From positions 248,001 through 312,000 of the forward strand of contig NZ_CVRB01000001.1 in assembly GCF_001048695.1 (NCBI RefSeq): a DNA stretch of 64,000 nucleotides. The letters run 5' to 3'. A program made the position numbers and the translations under genes. The DNA comes from Neobacillus massiliamazoniensis. GTDB taxonomy: Bacteria > Bacillota > Bacilli > Bacillales > Cytobacillaceae. The notes beneath the pieces are model-generated. The model saw nothing but the letters and a program-made list of their open reading frames with translations. It had not been told where the DNA came from and searched no databases. Within the stretch, counting starts at the first letter, position 1. Each line of letters opens with the position of its first letter. Shown here piece by piece: positions 47,563 through 56,393 of this stretch.

Positions 47563-47665
47563 ATGTCGTAAGTTTTGAAAAATAGGTAGTAAGTGTCCGG
47601 AGTTATGTCGTAAGAATCAAAAAATAGGTAATAAATAGCTGAAAATATGTCGTAATTGGAGTAAA
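47563..47665. repeat. 42-bp tandem repeat, about 2.4 copies
   Basis: ATGTCGTAA starts at 47563, 47605 and 47647, exactly 42 bp apart. Between them AAAAATAGGTARTAA is conserved. No reading frame crosses it usefully. Confidence 0.8.
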
Positions 47666-47702
47666 ATGCGACGCAAAAGGAAGCTACGTCGACTTTTTTG
47701 AT

Positions 47703-48215
47703 AAAAATTCAGGGAAACCCTTATGTAGTAGGCTTCTACATCGGTGCTTTGGCTTAAAATCCGAGGAAACACCTACGTAAAAAGCTTTTACATCAGTGTT
47801 TTGACTTAAAATTCAGGGTAACGCCTACGTAGTAGGCTTCTACATCGGTGTTTGTGCTTAAAATCCAGGGAAACACCTACGTAGAAGTCTTCTGCATCGG
47901 AATTTGTGCTTAAAATCCGGTAGAACACCTATGTAGAAGGCCTCTACATCTATGTTTGGGCTTAAAATCTGGCGAAATTCCTACTTAGAAAGCTTCTACA
48001 TCGATGTTTGTGCTTAATAATTCGAGAAACACCTACGTAGAAGCTTCTACATCGATGTTTGTGCTTAATAATTCGAGAAACACCTACGTAGAAAGCTTCT
48101 ACATCGATTTTTTGACTTAAAATCCAGGAAAATCCCTACGCAGAAGGGATCTACATCAATTTATACAGTGCAAAGCCCACGGAAACATCTATGTAAACAT
48201 GCACATGAGCGAGAT
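47703..48215. repeat. 52-bp tandem array, 9 clear units plus 1 degenerate
   Basis: The landmark CTACATC recurs at 52-bp steps (ACATC at 47738, 47790, 47842, 47894 as GCATC, 47946, 47998, 48049, 48101, 48153). Each unit has the palindrome GTAGAAG / CTTCTAC, then a GTTT-rich link and CTTAAAAT. One unit is 51 bp. Since 52 is not a multiple of 3 and stops abound, it is not coding. Units differ by scattered changes, so the array is old or under weak selection. Confidence 0.9.
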
Positions 48216-48376
48216 GGATTGATTTATCTAGAGTTCAAATTGGAACTAGGGTTTTTATTCATAAATAACTCTTTATCGGTTGGTAAAATAATAAATATTT
48301 TACTTTTTATACTAAATGCATTATGATAAAATGTGATATCATTTTTATATCACTTTTACTATAGGGAGGGGTTAAC

Positions 48377-49237
48377 ATGAAAGAAAAAGCAATTTTTAAA
48401 ATGAACGGTTTTGCAGCACTTGTCCTTGCACTATTGTGTATCGTTTTTGGATTCATATTAATCATTGGCGATACATCAATTCCTTTAATAATAGCCGGTA
48501 TCGTGGTCTTACTTTTAGGCTTTATTATTACAACAAGTTTAACTGTTGTTCAACCGAACGAAGCAAAAGTATTAACGTTCTTTGGTACATATCTCGGTGT
48601 CATCCGTGAACAAGGGTTATGGGCAACCATCCCATTTACTTTCAAACGAAAAGTTTCATTACGTGTGACGAACTTTAACAGCGAAAAGTTAAAAGTAAAT
48701 GATTTAGAAGGAAATCCAATTGAAATTGCAGCCGTTGTTGTTTATAAAGTAAGTGATTCTGCAAAAGCATTGTTTGATGTTGAAAACTATGTAAAATTTA
48801 TTCAAATACAAAGTGAAACGGGTATTCGTCATATTGCTAGCAACTATGCATATGATACGCTTGAAAACACTGAAAATGCACTGACCCTTCGTCAAAATAG
48901 TGATGAAATAGCAGAGAAACTTGTTTATGATTTACAAAAACGACTTGATGTAGCTGGAGTAGATGTCATTGAAGCGCGGATTATGCATCTCGCATATTCT
49001 TCAGAAATTGCTGCTGCAATGCTTCAAAGACAACAAGCGCAGGCTGTTCTATCTGCTCGTAAAGTTATTGTTGACGGTGCAGTAGGACTTGTAAAAGCCG
49101 CAATTGACCAGCTTACCGAACAAGACATTGTGGAATTAGATGAAGAGAAAAAAGCACAGATGGTCAATAACCTAATGGTCGCAATTGTTTCAGAGAAAGG
49201 AACACAGCCAATTATCAATACAGGAACCATCTATTAA
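48377..49237 (+). CDS. SPFH/band-7 domain protein
   Basis: 286 residues. Two N-terminal membrane segments (about residues 12-30 and 35-53), then the SPFH domain (VVQPNEAKVLTFFGTYLGVI, SLRVTNFNSEKLKVNDLEGN, PIEIAAVVVYKV) and an Ala/Gln-rich helical tail (MLQRQQAQAVLSARKVIVDG). SPFH proteins form rings in the membrane that arrange other proteins. ATG 48377 follows GGGAGGGG. The small ribbon-helix-helix gene follows after 13 bp. Confidence 0.9.
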   Translation: MKEKAIFKMNGFAALVLALLCIVFGFILIIGDTSIPLIIAGIVVLLLGFIITTSLTVVQPNEAKVLTFFGTYLGVIREQGLWATIPFTFKRKVSLRVTNFNSEKLKVNDLEGNPIEIAAVVVYKVSDSAKALFDVENYVKFIQIQSETGIRHIASNYAYDTLENTENALTLRQNSDEIAEKLVYDLQKRLDVAGVDVIEARIMHLAYSSEIAAAMLQRQQAQAVLSARKVIVDGAVGLVKAAIDQLTEQDIVELDEEKKAQMVNNLMVAIVSEKGTQPIINTGTIY

Positions 49238-49250
49238 GGTTGTGTAGTAG

Positions 49251-49406
49251 ATGAGTAAAAGAAAAGCATTTCCGCTTCGAATCGACCCAAAATTATACGA
49301 AGTGCTGGAAAAATGGGCGGAAGATGAACTCAGAAGTGTTAACGCCCAAATCGAAGTAATCTTAAAGGATGCTGCAAAAAAAGCAGGAAGATTAAAAAAA
49401 GAATAG
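49251..49406 (+). CDS. Arc-type ribbon-helix-helix protein, 51 aa
   Basis: 51 codons, [20 protein letters not shown] followed by [15 protein letters not shown], the beta-strand plus two helices of Arc/MetJ-type DNA-binding proteins, with a Lys-rich tail. It starts 13 bp after the SPFH stop, so the pair is an operon. Such pairs occur in Bacillus. The protein may regulate its own operon or act as a partner of the SPFH protein. Confidence 0.75.
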   Translation: MSKRKAFPLRIDPKLYEVLEKWAEDELRSVNAQIEVILKDAAKKAGRLKKE

Positions 49407-49482
49407 GCTGCCGTATTTTGGCAGCCTATTTAAGGTTTGCATAAGAAAAAGGGAACAATGCCTAGCAATGTTCCCTTTTTCT
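49404..49482. terminator. Two hairpins after the SPFH pair
   Basis: GGCTGCC / GGCAGCC at 49407-49428, then AAAAAGGGAACA / TGTTCCCTTTTT at 49445-49482, which ends both this operon and gntK. Confidence 0.8.
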
Positions 49483-49505
49483 CATCTTCTTTTTGATACC
49501 AATCC

Positions 49506-51044
49506 TTATACCCATTTCTTCTGGAAAGCAGCGATGCTTTCATATTCCTCTTGTAAAAGTCTAGAAATTCGGATATAGATTGGAGTTAAGTCTTCATAAA
49601 TCGATACATTTTCACTATTTGGCGTATGGTGGAATGTGGCTCCTACCATCTCAGACACAACATTTAACGAATCAATTTCTCCTAGGCTATATAAGCCTAA
49701 AATTGCAGCCCCTAGACATGAACTTTCAAAGCTTTCAGGAATATAAACGTCCTGATTAAAGATATCTGCCATCATCTGCCGCCAAAGTTCAGACCTCGCA
49801 AAACCGCCCGTTGCGTGGATTTTCTTTGGCTCTCCTATCAATTCAGTCAAAGCTAAGAGAACTGTGTATAAATTAAAAATGACTCCCTCGAGGACTGCGC
49901 GTATAAGGTGTTCTTTTTTGTGATGCATCCCTAGTCCAAAAAATGAGCCTCGTGCATTTGAATTCCATAAAGGGGCTCTCTCACCTGCTAAGTAAGGATG
50001 AAACAACAATCCATCAGCTCCAGGGGTTACTCGGTCAGCTATTTCAGTCAACACGTCATATGGATCTTTTCCTAACCGTTTTGCAGCCGCAGCTTCTATT
50101 TCTCCAAATTGTTCCCTAGCCCAGCGAAAAATCATACCGCCATTGTTTACAGGTCCCCCAATTACCCAATGGTTTTCCGTTAATGCATAGCAAAAAATTC
50201 TCCCTTTTGGATCTGTTATTGGGCGGTCCACCACCGCACGAATCGCTCCGCTTGTCCCGATTGTAACAGCTACAACCCCTGGTTCAATGGCATCTACACC
50301 TAAATTAGATAACACGCCATCACCTGCCCCTACAACAAATGGTGTCGAGGTTAGCAAGTTCATCTCTTTTGCTAAGTTTTTATCCATTCCGGATAATCTA
50401 TATGTGGTTGGAACAGGTTCCGATAACTGATCTGGAGTAACTCCAGCAACTTTTAGAGATTCCTCATCCCATGATAAAGAATAGATATTAAATAAGCCTG
50501 TTGAAGAAGCAATTGAAAAATCAACGACATATTTTCCAAAGAGTTTATAAAAAATATATTCTTTTATAGAAATAAATTTATAGGTTTTTGAAAAAAGATC
50601 TGAATAATCATTACGAAGCCAAACTAACTTTGCAAGTGGGGACATCGGATGAATGGGTGTTCCTGTTCTCAGGTAAATTTCGTGTCCATTCATTTCTGAT
50701 TTTATTTTTTCAACCCAATCAGAGCTTCTATTATCAGCCCATGTAATGCATTCTGTCAGAGGCTTTCCCTCTTTATCTACCGCTATGACACTGTGCATAG
50801 CAGAGCTAAAAGATACACAAAGAATATCTTTAGGATCAACTTGGCTTTCTTGCATTGTTTTCTTCACAGTGTTGATCACTGCATTAAATATTTCTTCCGG
50901 ATTTTGTTCCGCCGTTTCAGGAGTTGGCGAAAATAACGGATATTCAATCCCATTATTCGAAATGACAGTTCCATCTTTAGAATAAAGAACAGACTTCGCA
51001 CTTGTTGTTCCAATATCTACGCCAATTACATATTTTGATTTCAT
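49506..51044 (-). CDS. gntK: Gluconokinase
   Basis: 512 residues, FGGY carbohydrate kinase. VIGVDIGTTSAKSVLYSKDG is the phosphate loop; the middle has ITWADNRSSDWV, VVGAGDGVLSNLG and VAVTIGTSGAIRAV; ATGGFARSELWRQMMADIF is the second ATP region. It phosphorylates gluconate to 6-phosphogluconate for the pentose phosphate path. Start ATG 51044. Its promoter has a cre-like palindrome over the -35 and an RpiR-type box after the -10. With the RpiR regulator and permease it makes a gluconate regulon, arranged differently from the gntRKPZ operon of B. subtilis. Confidence 0.9.
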   Translation of the reverse strand: MKSKYVIGVDIGTTSAKSVLYSKDGTVISNNGIEYPLFSPTPETAEQNPEEIFNAVINTVKKTMQESQVDPKDILCVSFSSAMHSVIAVDKEGKPLTECITWADNRSSDWVEKIKSEMNGHEIYLRTGTPIHPMSPLAKLVWLRNDYSDLFSKTYKFISIKEYIFYKLFGKYVVDFSIASSTGLFNIYSLSWDEESLKVAGVTPDQLSEPVPTTYRLSGMDKNLAKEMNLLTSTPFVVGAGDGVLSNLGVDAIEPGVVAVTIGTSGAIRAVVDRPITDPKGRIFCYALTENHWVIGGPVNNGGMIFRWAREQFGEIEAAAAKRLGKDPYDVLTEIADRVTPGADGLLFHPYLAGERAPLWNSNARGSFFGLGMHHKKEHLIRAVLEGVIFNLYTVLLALTELIGEPKKIHATGGFARSELWRQMMADIFNQDVYIPESFESSCLGAAILGLYSLGEIDSLNVVSEMVGATFHHTPNSENVSIYEDLTPIYIRISRLLQEEYESIAAFQKKWV

Positions 51045-51175
51045 ACTACTTCCTCCTCGAAAAACCCTATGATGTTAAAATGAAATCCAACATGAAATGT
51101 TTTTTCATTAATCTTTTGATAAATCTTGGGTCTTGAATTATATATTACTAAAAGGAACCGATTGTGTTTGAATTA

Positions 51176-51194
51176 GATGAAATTTTTTTTCATC
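51176..51194. promoter_or_regulatory. RpiR-type operator at the gntK promoter
   Basis: GATGAAA and TTTCATC separated by five T. The word TGAAAAAAAATTT it contains recurs twice at the gntP promoter (53668-53681, 53711-53723). Confidence 0.6.
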
Positions 51195-51202
51195 CATCTA
51201 TT

Positions 51203-51239
51203 ATTATACGAAATTTTTTTTAATCTGCAAACGATTGCA
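51203..51239 (-). promoter_or_regulatory. gntK promoter with cre-like dyad
   Basis: -10 TATAAT (51203-51208), 17-bp spacer, -35 TTTGCA (51226-51231) on the minus strand. The perfect 5-bp-arm dyad TGCAAACGATTGCA (51226-51239) covers the -35 and fits LacI/CcpA-type sites loosely (two mismatches to cre). Confidence 0.55.
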
Positions 51240-51309
51240 TAAGAAAATATTTTTCATTCCTTATTTATGCTATACTCTATTTAGTTCAATTATGAAAGGA
51301 AAGTCTGGA

Positions 51310-52110
51310 ATGCCACTTAATTGCTTAGGAACCATTCGTTCTTCTTACCATAAATTTAGCGAAAAAGAAAAAAAAATTGCTGATTATATTTTAGAGAAGC
51401 CTGAATTGGTTATACACCAGGCCATTAATGAAGTTGCAAATGATTTAAATATAGCAGATGCAACGGTATTTCGATTTTCTAAGCGGATTGGTTTTAAAGG
51501 CTTTCAAGCAATGAAAATTGCTCTAGCATCCGAATTAATGCTCCAAAATCGGACCATCCAAGATGGGCCAATCCCCAAAGATAGCGAAAAGACACTTACT
51601 GAAAAAATTTTTAGTGCCAATATAAAAACATTGCAAAATACTCTTCAAATGATTGACAGCCATTCTATAAAAAAAGCAATTGATAGTATTCTCGATGCCA
51701 AACGAGTCGAAATTTACGGAACTTGTGGATCAGCGATGATCGCTATGGGAACCGTCCAAAAGTTTAAGAGTGTTGGAATAAGGGCTTTTTCCTTTATTGA
51801 CACCCATTCTCAATTAATGTCTGCCTCACAATTAACAAAGGATGATCTTGCACTTTTCATATCCTACTCTGGATCAAACAAAGAAACATTAAATATTTTA
51901 AAAGCTGCAAATGAAACCGGTGCCAAAACGATTGGGATTACTGCTTTTCCTAAATCACCCATTAGTTTAAACGTGGATATTGCTCTTTTTACCGATGCTG
52001 AAGGGACAGAATATTCACCTGCAGAGTATTCCTCATACATTGCCCAAATTTGCTTGATCGATGCATTATGTTTAAATATTATCCATCAAAAAAATAAAAA
52101 ATCTTTATAA
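51310..52110 (+). CDS. RpiR-family transcriptional regulator of gluconate genes
   Basis: 266 residues from ATG 51310, preceded by AAAGGAAAG. N-terminal helix-turn-helix domain (KIADYILEKPELVIHQAINE, VANDLNIADATVFRFSKRIG) and C-terminal SIS sugar-phosphate domain (RVEIYGTCGSAMIAMGTVQK, LALFISYSGSNKETLNILKA). It sits between gntK and gntP, both on the other strand, and shared boxes occur at both promoters. It most likely represses them until a sugar phosphate such as 6-phosphogluconate binds. Confidence 0.88.
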   Translation: MPLNCLGTIRSSYHKFSEKEKKIADYILEKPELVIHQAINEVANDLNIADATVFRFSKRIGFKGFQAMKIALASELMLQNRTIQDGPIPKDSEKTLTEKIFSANIKTLQNTLQMIDSHSIKKAIDSILDAKRVEIYGTCGSAMIAMGTVQKFKSVGIRAFSFIDTHSQLMSASQLTKDDLALFISYSGSNKETLNILKAANETGAKTIGITAFPKSPISLNVDIALFTDAEGTEYSPAEYSSYIAQICLIDALCLNIIHQKNKKSL

Positions 52111-52191
52111 ATAATCAACTGAAATCCATTTTACCATTTAGGAATGACAATACATAAGAACTCCCTCATGTTCATGAGGGAGTTCTATTAT

Positions 52192-53511
52192 TTACACAAA
52201 CATATTGAGGATTAAAGCCAAACCAAATGCAACAAAGGATAGAATTGTTTCCAATACAGTCCACGTTTTAAATGTTTCTTTTACGCTTAAGCCTAGGTAT
52301 TCTTTAACCATCCAGAAGCCTGCATCATTAACATGTGAGCACATTAATGATCCTGCTCCTGTAACAATTACAAGCAACTCCAAGTTTACACCTGACATAT
52401 GTTGAACGATAGGTGCAACGATTCCTGCAGCTGTCGTTAAAGCCACTGTAGCAGAGCCTGTGGCAATCCGAATTAATCCAGCAATACAAAAAGCTAAAAC
52501 AAGTGGTGATAAAGACAAATGTTGTGATATATCCGCAATTGTTGTAGCTACACCACTAGCAATCAAAATTTGTTTAAACCCACCGCCGGCACCGATAATT
52601 AAAATGATGGATCCGACAGGAAGAATGGATTCCTCGACAAGACTTTTAATACCTTTTTTATCAATACCTTGACGAATACCAAGAAAATAAAAGGCTGCAA
52701 AGCACGAAATGAGAAGTGCAATAAGTGGACTTCCAATAAATACAAATAATTTTTTTGCACTATCTGGAAAAGCCGTATAAGGTGCGATGGCTGAAAAAAT
52801 CATTAAGATAACTGGAAGTAAAATAATAAAAAATGATATTCCTGTCCCCGGCATTTTTTTTGCTGACATATTAATTTTGATTAACTGAGGTTCCCCTTCA
52901 GGAATGACACGTTTATGAATCCATTTAGCAAATAATGGACCAGCGATTATTACAGACGGAATAGCAATAATAATAGAGTACAAAAGAACTTTCCCTAAGT
53001 TAGCTTTATAGATTCCGATTGCGGCAATTGCCCCAGGATGTGGCGGTACTAAACCATGAACAATCGATAAGCCTGCGATTGCCGGTAATGCGATTAGTAA
53101 AATGTTTTGTTTAGTTGTTTTTTGAAGCGAGATTACTAAAGGCAGGACAATTAAAATACCTACTTCAAAAAATACAGGAAGACCGATTATAAAACCAGCC
53201 ATCATCATGGCCCATGGGAGCCTTTTGACACCAAAGGTTTTTACAAAGAAATTTGCAACTTGTAACCCCGCACCAGATTCCGCCATCATCTTACCTAAGA
53301 TGGTTCCCAATGCTAATATTCCAACGAGATGGCCTAAAACCCCACCGACTCCCGTTTCATATGCACCAACAATTTTATCCAATGATAACCCAGAAAAAAT
53401 AGCTAGGAATAAACTTGCTACTGTCAAGCTTATAAAAGCATGCCATTTAAACCACGAAACTCCTAATATGACGATAATAATTGCTAATAGAGTAATAATT
53501 AAGTGATACAT
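52192..53511 (-). CDS. gntP: Gluconate permease
   Basis: 439 residues from ATG 53511; a GTG four codons earlier lies within the Shine-Dalgarno AAGGTGA. About 12 helices, Gnt family: GILALGTILGKMMAESGAGL, AGFIIGLPVFFEVGILIVLP, IVHGLVPPHPGAIAAIG, LIRIATGSATVALTTAAGI and MCSHVNDAGFWMVKEYLGLS. It imports gluconate with protons and ends close behind the regulator gene, convergent with it. Confidence 0.92.
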   Translation of the reverse strand: MYHLIITLLAIIIVILGVSWFKWHAFISLTVASLFLAIFSGLSLDKIVGAYETGVGGVLGHLVGILALGTILGKMMAESGAGLQVANFFVKTFGVKRLPWAMMMAGFIIGLPVFFEVGILIVLPLVISLQKTTKQNILLIALPAIAGLSIVHGLVPPHPGAIAAIGIYKANLGKVLLYSIIIAIPSVIIAGPLFAKWIHKRVIPEGEPQLIKINMSAKKMPGTGISFFIILLPVILMIFSAIAPYTAFPDSAKKLFVFIGSPLIALLISCFAAFYFLGIRQGIDKKGIKSLVEESILPVGSIILIIGAGGGFKQILIASGVATTIADISQHLSLSPLVLAFCIAGLIRIATGSATVALTTAAGIVAPIVQHMSGVNLELLVIVTGAGSLMCSHVNDAGFWMVKEYLGLSVKETFKTWTVLETILSFVAFGLALILNMFV

Positions 53512-53635
53512 AAAATTATTCACCTTCCCCTTTTGGTGAAAGCCCTCTCAAAATAGTTTAAGACAGTCTGTCTATTTTCCCAAATAAAAAAAGTACATTC
53601 CTATAGTAGGACTTCCCATATTTAGAAATAATAGA

Positions 53636-53723
53636 TGAAAGCACTTTCAAAGTATAGTTAAATTATATGAAAAAAAATTTCTTTTATCAATATATTTACA
53701 TAAAGAAAATAAATTTTTTTTCA
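53636..53723 (-). promoter_or_regulatory. gntP promoter with two RpiR-type boxes and a cre site
   Basis: -35 TTGATA (53685-53690), 17-bp spacer, -10 TATAAT (53662-53667). The spacer holds TGAAAAAAAATTTC in the plus sense, and a second copy lies upstream in reverse sense (53711-53723). A cre site TGAAAGCACTTTCA (53636-53649) covers the first transcribed bases and would act as a roadblock. Confidence 0.65.
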
Positions 53724-53744
53724 CGAATTATCACATTCAGGTTT

Positions 53745-53843
53745 TTTTATTTTGGTTAAAAAAAACTGTTTGGTGTTTGCCAAAAATGAAATGAAGATAA
53801 ACTATCATAAACAAAGGAGCTGCCAACGACAGCTCCTTTGTTT
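53745..53843. terminator. Repeat tail and terminator beside the NRAMP-like gene
   Basis: 53745-53800 resembles the tail of the tRNA-Arg downstream repeat (GGTGTTTGCCAAAAATGAAA). The hairpin AAACAAAGGAGCTG / CAGCTCCTTTGTTT at 53808-53843 ends the transporter gene. Confidence 0.6.
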
Positions 53844-53855
53844 ATATGATTTGAT

Positions 53856-55184
53856 TTAATTCCCTAAAAAATTAGTGAACGTCTGCCAAAAAGTAGCGAT
53901 AGTCAGCCCTATTAGCAAGGCAACCATAGTCCATCCCCATATTCTACCGAATAACTTGCTTCTGTATTCTCCCATCAATTTTTTGTCACTCGTCATTAAT
54001 ACCAAGAAAATAAGTAGTGGTGCCATAAGGATACCACCGATAACCTGAGTAATGACTGAGATGAAGTTTAAGGGCAAATTGGGTATCAAAATGGCGAATG
54101 CTGCAATGACTAGACTGCCGATATAGATAGCGTAAAATTTCGGTGCCTCCCAAATCTTATCATTGAGGCTTTTAGACCATCCAAATAATTCAGCGATGCT
54201 CCAGGAAGAAGACAGGGATATTGTAATGGATGCCAAGAAGCCTGCATTGAACAACCCCAGCCCAAAGAGGATTGCTGGCCACCTCCCTACTACGTGATCA
54301 AGTGAAGTGATGATGTCGGATGGACCTGCACCATCAATATTTTCTACGTGTCCAAAGAGTGCCGCACCACAGAGAATAATACCAGCTGCGATAATAACCT
54401 GAATGATACAGCCAATTGCTGTGTCAATTCGGCTTAAACGCATTTCTTGTGCTGTAACTCCCTTATCAATCGTTCCACTTCCTTGAAAGAAGATCATCCA
54501 AGGGGCGATCGCATTCCCGATCGTTGCGATCACATACCAAATTACACCGCCTTGTAGTAGATGAGGAACATTCCAAGATGAAAAAGCATGCCCGATCGCT
54601 GCAAAACTTGGATGCGTCATACCTGCAACCACTAAAAAGATAACGTTGAGCAGTCCTACAAACAGCGCGATTCTTTCTTTTGTCCAGTATCCGGTAAATA
54701 CAACGAAAGCAACGATAAGCACTAAACAAATCAAGGTACTGAGCAAAAGTGGAATACCTAACAATACTAGTCCCGCCGTCATCCCAATGAATTCGGTAAT
54801 CAGTGTTAGTAGATTTTCAAAAGCAAGAGTACTAATGTGATAGTAACCCCAGAATTTCCCGTAACGTTGTAAGGCCAATCTTGAAAAGCCTTCTTGAGTT
54901 ACAGCACTAAGGCGCATGCTCATCTCTTGTATTGTATAGGTCAGAGGTGCGAGGCAAATCACTAAAGGAATAAATAGCCCGATCCCAAATTGTGCCCCTG
55001 TAACAGCGTAAGAAATAACTCCTCCTGCATCGTTATCAGCCATTGCAGCGATTATACCTGGTCCCGCAAGAGCCCAAATGACTAGTAAGCGGCGTTTCCA
55101 TCCTGTTTTATTTTTTGTCACAATAGATTGAAACTTAGATTTACTTACTTCTGAAGTGACTGATGTTGACTGTATTTCACTCAT
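53856..55184 (-). CDS. NRAMP-family divalent metal transporter, divergent type
   Basis: 442 residues, about 11 helices, clear NRAMP superfamily fold. The first helix reads PGIIAAMADNDAGGVISYAV where Mn/Fe transporters have DPGN, and the sixth helix reads APWMIFFQGSGTID where they have a Met-Pro-His. Both metal-site motifs therefore differ, as in NRAMP-related proteins reported to move Mg or other ions. Start ATG 55184. No known Mn or Fe regulatory box was spotted upstream. The ion is unknown. Confidence 0.8.
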   Translation of the reverse strand: MSEIQSTSVTSEVSKSKFQSIVTKNKTGWKRRLLVIWALAGPGIIAAMADNDAGGVISYAVTGAQFGIGLFIPLVICLAPLTYTIQEMSMRLSAVTQEGFSRLALQRYGKFWGYYHISTLAFENLLTLITEFIGMTAGLVLLGIPLLLSTLICLVLIVAFVVFTGYWTKERIALFVGLLNVIFLVVAGMTHPSFAAIGHAFSSWNVPHLLQGGVIWYVIATIGNAIAPWMIFFQGSGTIDKGVTAQEMRLSRIDTAIGCIIQVIIAAGIILCGAALFGHVENIDGAGPSDIITSLDHVVGRWPAILFGLGLFNAGFLASITISLSSSWSIAELFGWSKSLNDKIWEAPKFYAIYIGSLVIAAFAILIPNLPLNFISVITQVIGGILMAPLLIFLVLMTSDKKLMGEYRSKLFGRIWGWTMVALLIGLTIATFWQTFTNFLGN

Positions 55185-55785
55185 ATATTTTCACGTCCCA
55201 AACATCATTTTATTTTTAATTCATTTCTACTTTATTTCTAGGTGTTGAAGAATGTGCATGGGATATTGTCACGTATTGAGAATAAAGCAACACTTTTTAA
55301 CATCTAAGCTGTGTTAAACTTGCCTGTTGATTTGCGCTCAAGAAGCGAGCTTCCGCGGGCTCCCCTGCCCCGTAATCTCGCAGGACATTGAATTACATCC
55401 TTGAATCCGCGCCCACGCACGAAGGAAATGCGATAGTATTTTCGAAGAGTCTCGCGCCTTCCTCTCCAATCAACATAGTTTCAAAAATCAACAATGACCT
55501 TTAACACATCCAACATCTAAAATAGAATATAGTACGATTAAGAAGGAACAGCTTTTATATTCGCAAACATCCTCTCTCAACCTAACTCAGGAAGACTTTT
55601 TCCTATAACAATCTTAATTTAGCAGACATATTTTGAAGCAGATTTAGCCAATATAACAACCCAAAACATCTTATAACCGAATTGGAATTTGCGTACAAAT
55701 AAAGACGTTTTATCTCTTGGTTTTCCCGATTTTATCCTATTCACCATTTTTTCTCTCCTTTATTAGTTTTTCCATGAAATTGTTG
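55185..55785. repeat. Intergenic with dispersed repeats
   Basis: 55242-55298 is a 57-bp sequence repeated at 56201-56257. 55313-55480 is a GC-rich repeat (CTGTTGATTTGCGCTC at the left, TCCAATCAACATAG at the right) found again at 60043-60164. No gene. Confidence 0.7.
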
Positions 55786-56034
55786 CTATTTTTCATTAAT
55801 CATGATGGATAGGTCTTCATCTATCATTCTTTCTAATTTAAGCAATCCACTCGGAATTGTAGTTTCCGTTGTTTTTCTCTTATTACTTCCTATATTGTCG
55901 ATACCACCACACATCCCTAAATGAATTTTTTTTACTAAGAATGGGTCGATATAAAATCCATTCTCAAAAATCTCACCTTCAACACCACTTATATTGTGAA
56001 GTTTGGAACATTCAACACAATAATACATTTCCAT
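55786..56034 (-). CDS. Small protein with N-terminal Cys pair
   Basis: 82 residues, start ATG 56034 after AAGGAAGTGA. CVECSKLH near residue 6 could bind zinc with a later Cys (LGMCGGIDNIG). No family recognised. It is bracketed by two copies of a 57-bp repeat (55242, 56201), which may mark a small mobile or duplicated segment. Confidence 0.45.
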   Translation of the reverse strand: MEMYYCVECSKLHNISGVEGEIFENGFYIDPFLVKKIHLGMCGGIDNIGSNKRKTTETTIPSGLLKLERMIDEDLSIMINEK

Positions 56035-56200
56035 TCACTTCCTTAATTAATCGTATTTGTTCAGATCACACTATGTTGAAAATAGATGATATCTCCATTT
56101 ACCCCTATGATAATTTGTTTGACAAAACGACTTTATCATCTATGTTTCGTTGATCTTTTCTCAACACTCGTTATTTTTTCTTCAACATCACTGTATTCTT

Positions 56201-56257
56201 GTGTTGAGGAATGTGCGTAGGCTATTAACACGTGTTGAAAATAAAACAATATATTTT
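56201..56257. repeat. Second copy of the 57-bp dispersed repeat
   Basis: Matches 55242-55298 at roughly four of five positions by eye; contains the palindrome AACACGTGTT. Confidence 0.65.
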
Positions 56258-56393
56258 TATTTCAATACCTTTTCAACAAAAAATGTCCGTTTATTAATAC
56301 AAAATGCTGAGGAGATTTGCTTACCCCTTGCATATATTGTTGATAAAACTCAAACAAATTGAACTAATAGTAATTAGAAAGGGGTGAACAAGG

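Noticed and set aside
47703..48215. CRISPR array
   Set aside because: Units are 52-bp head-to-tail repeats with the same content throughout; there are no unique spacers between constant repeats and no cas genes nearby.
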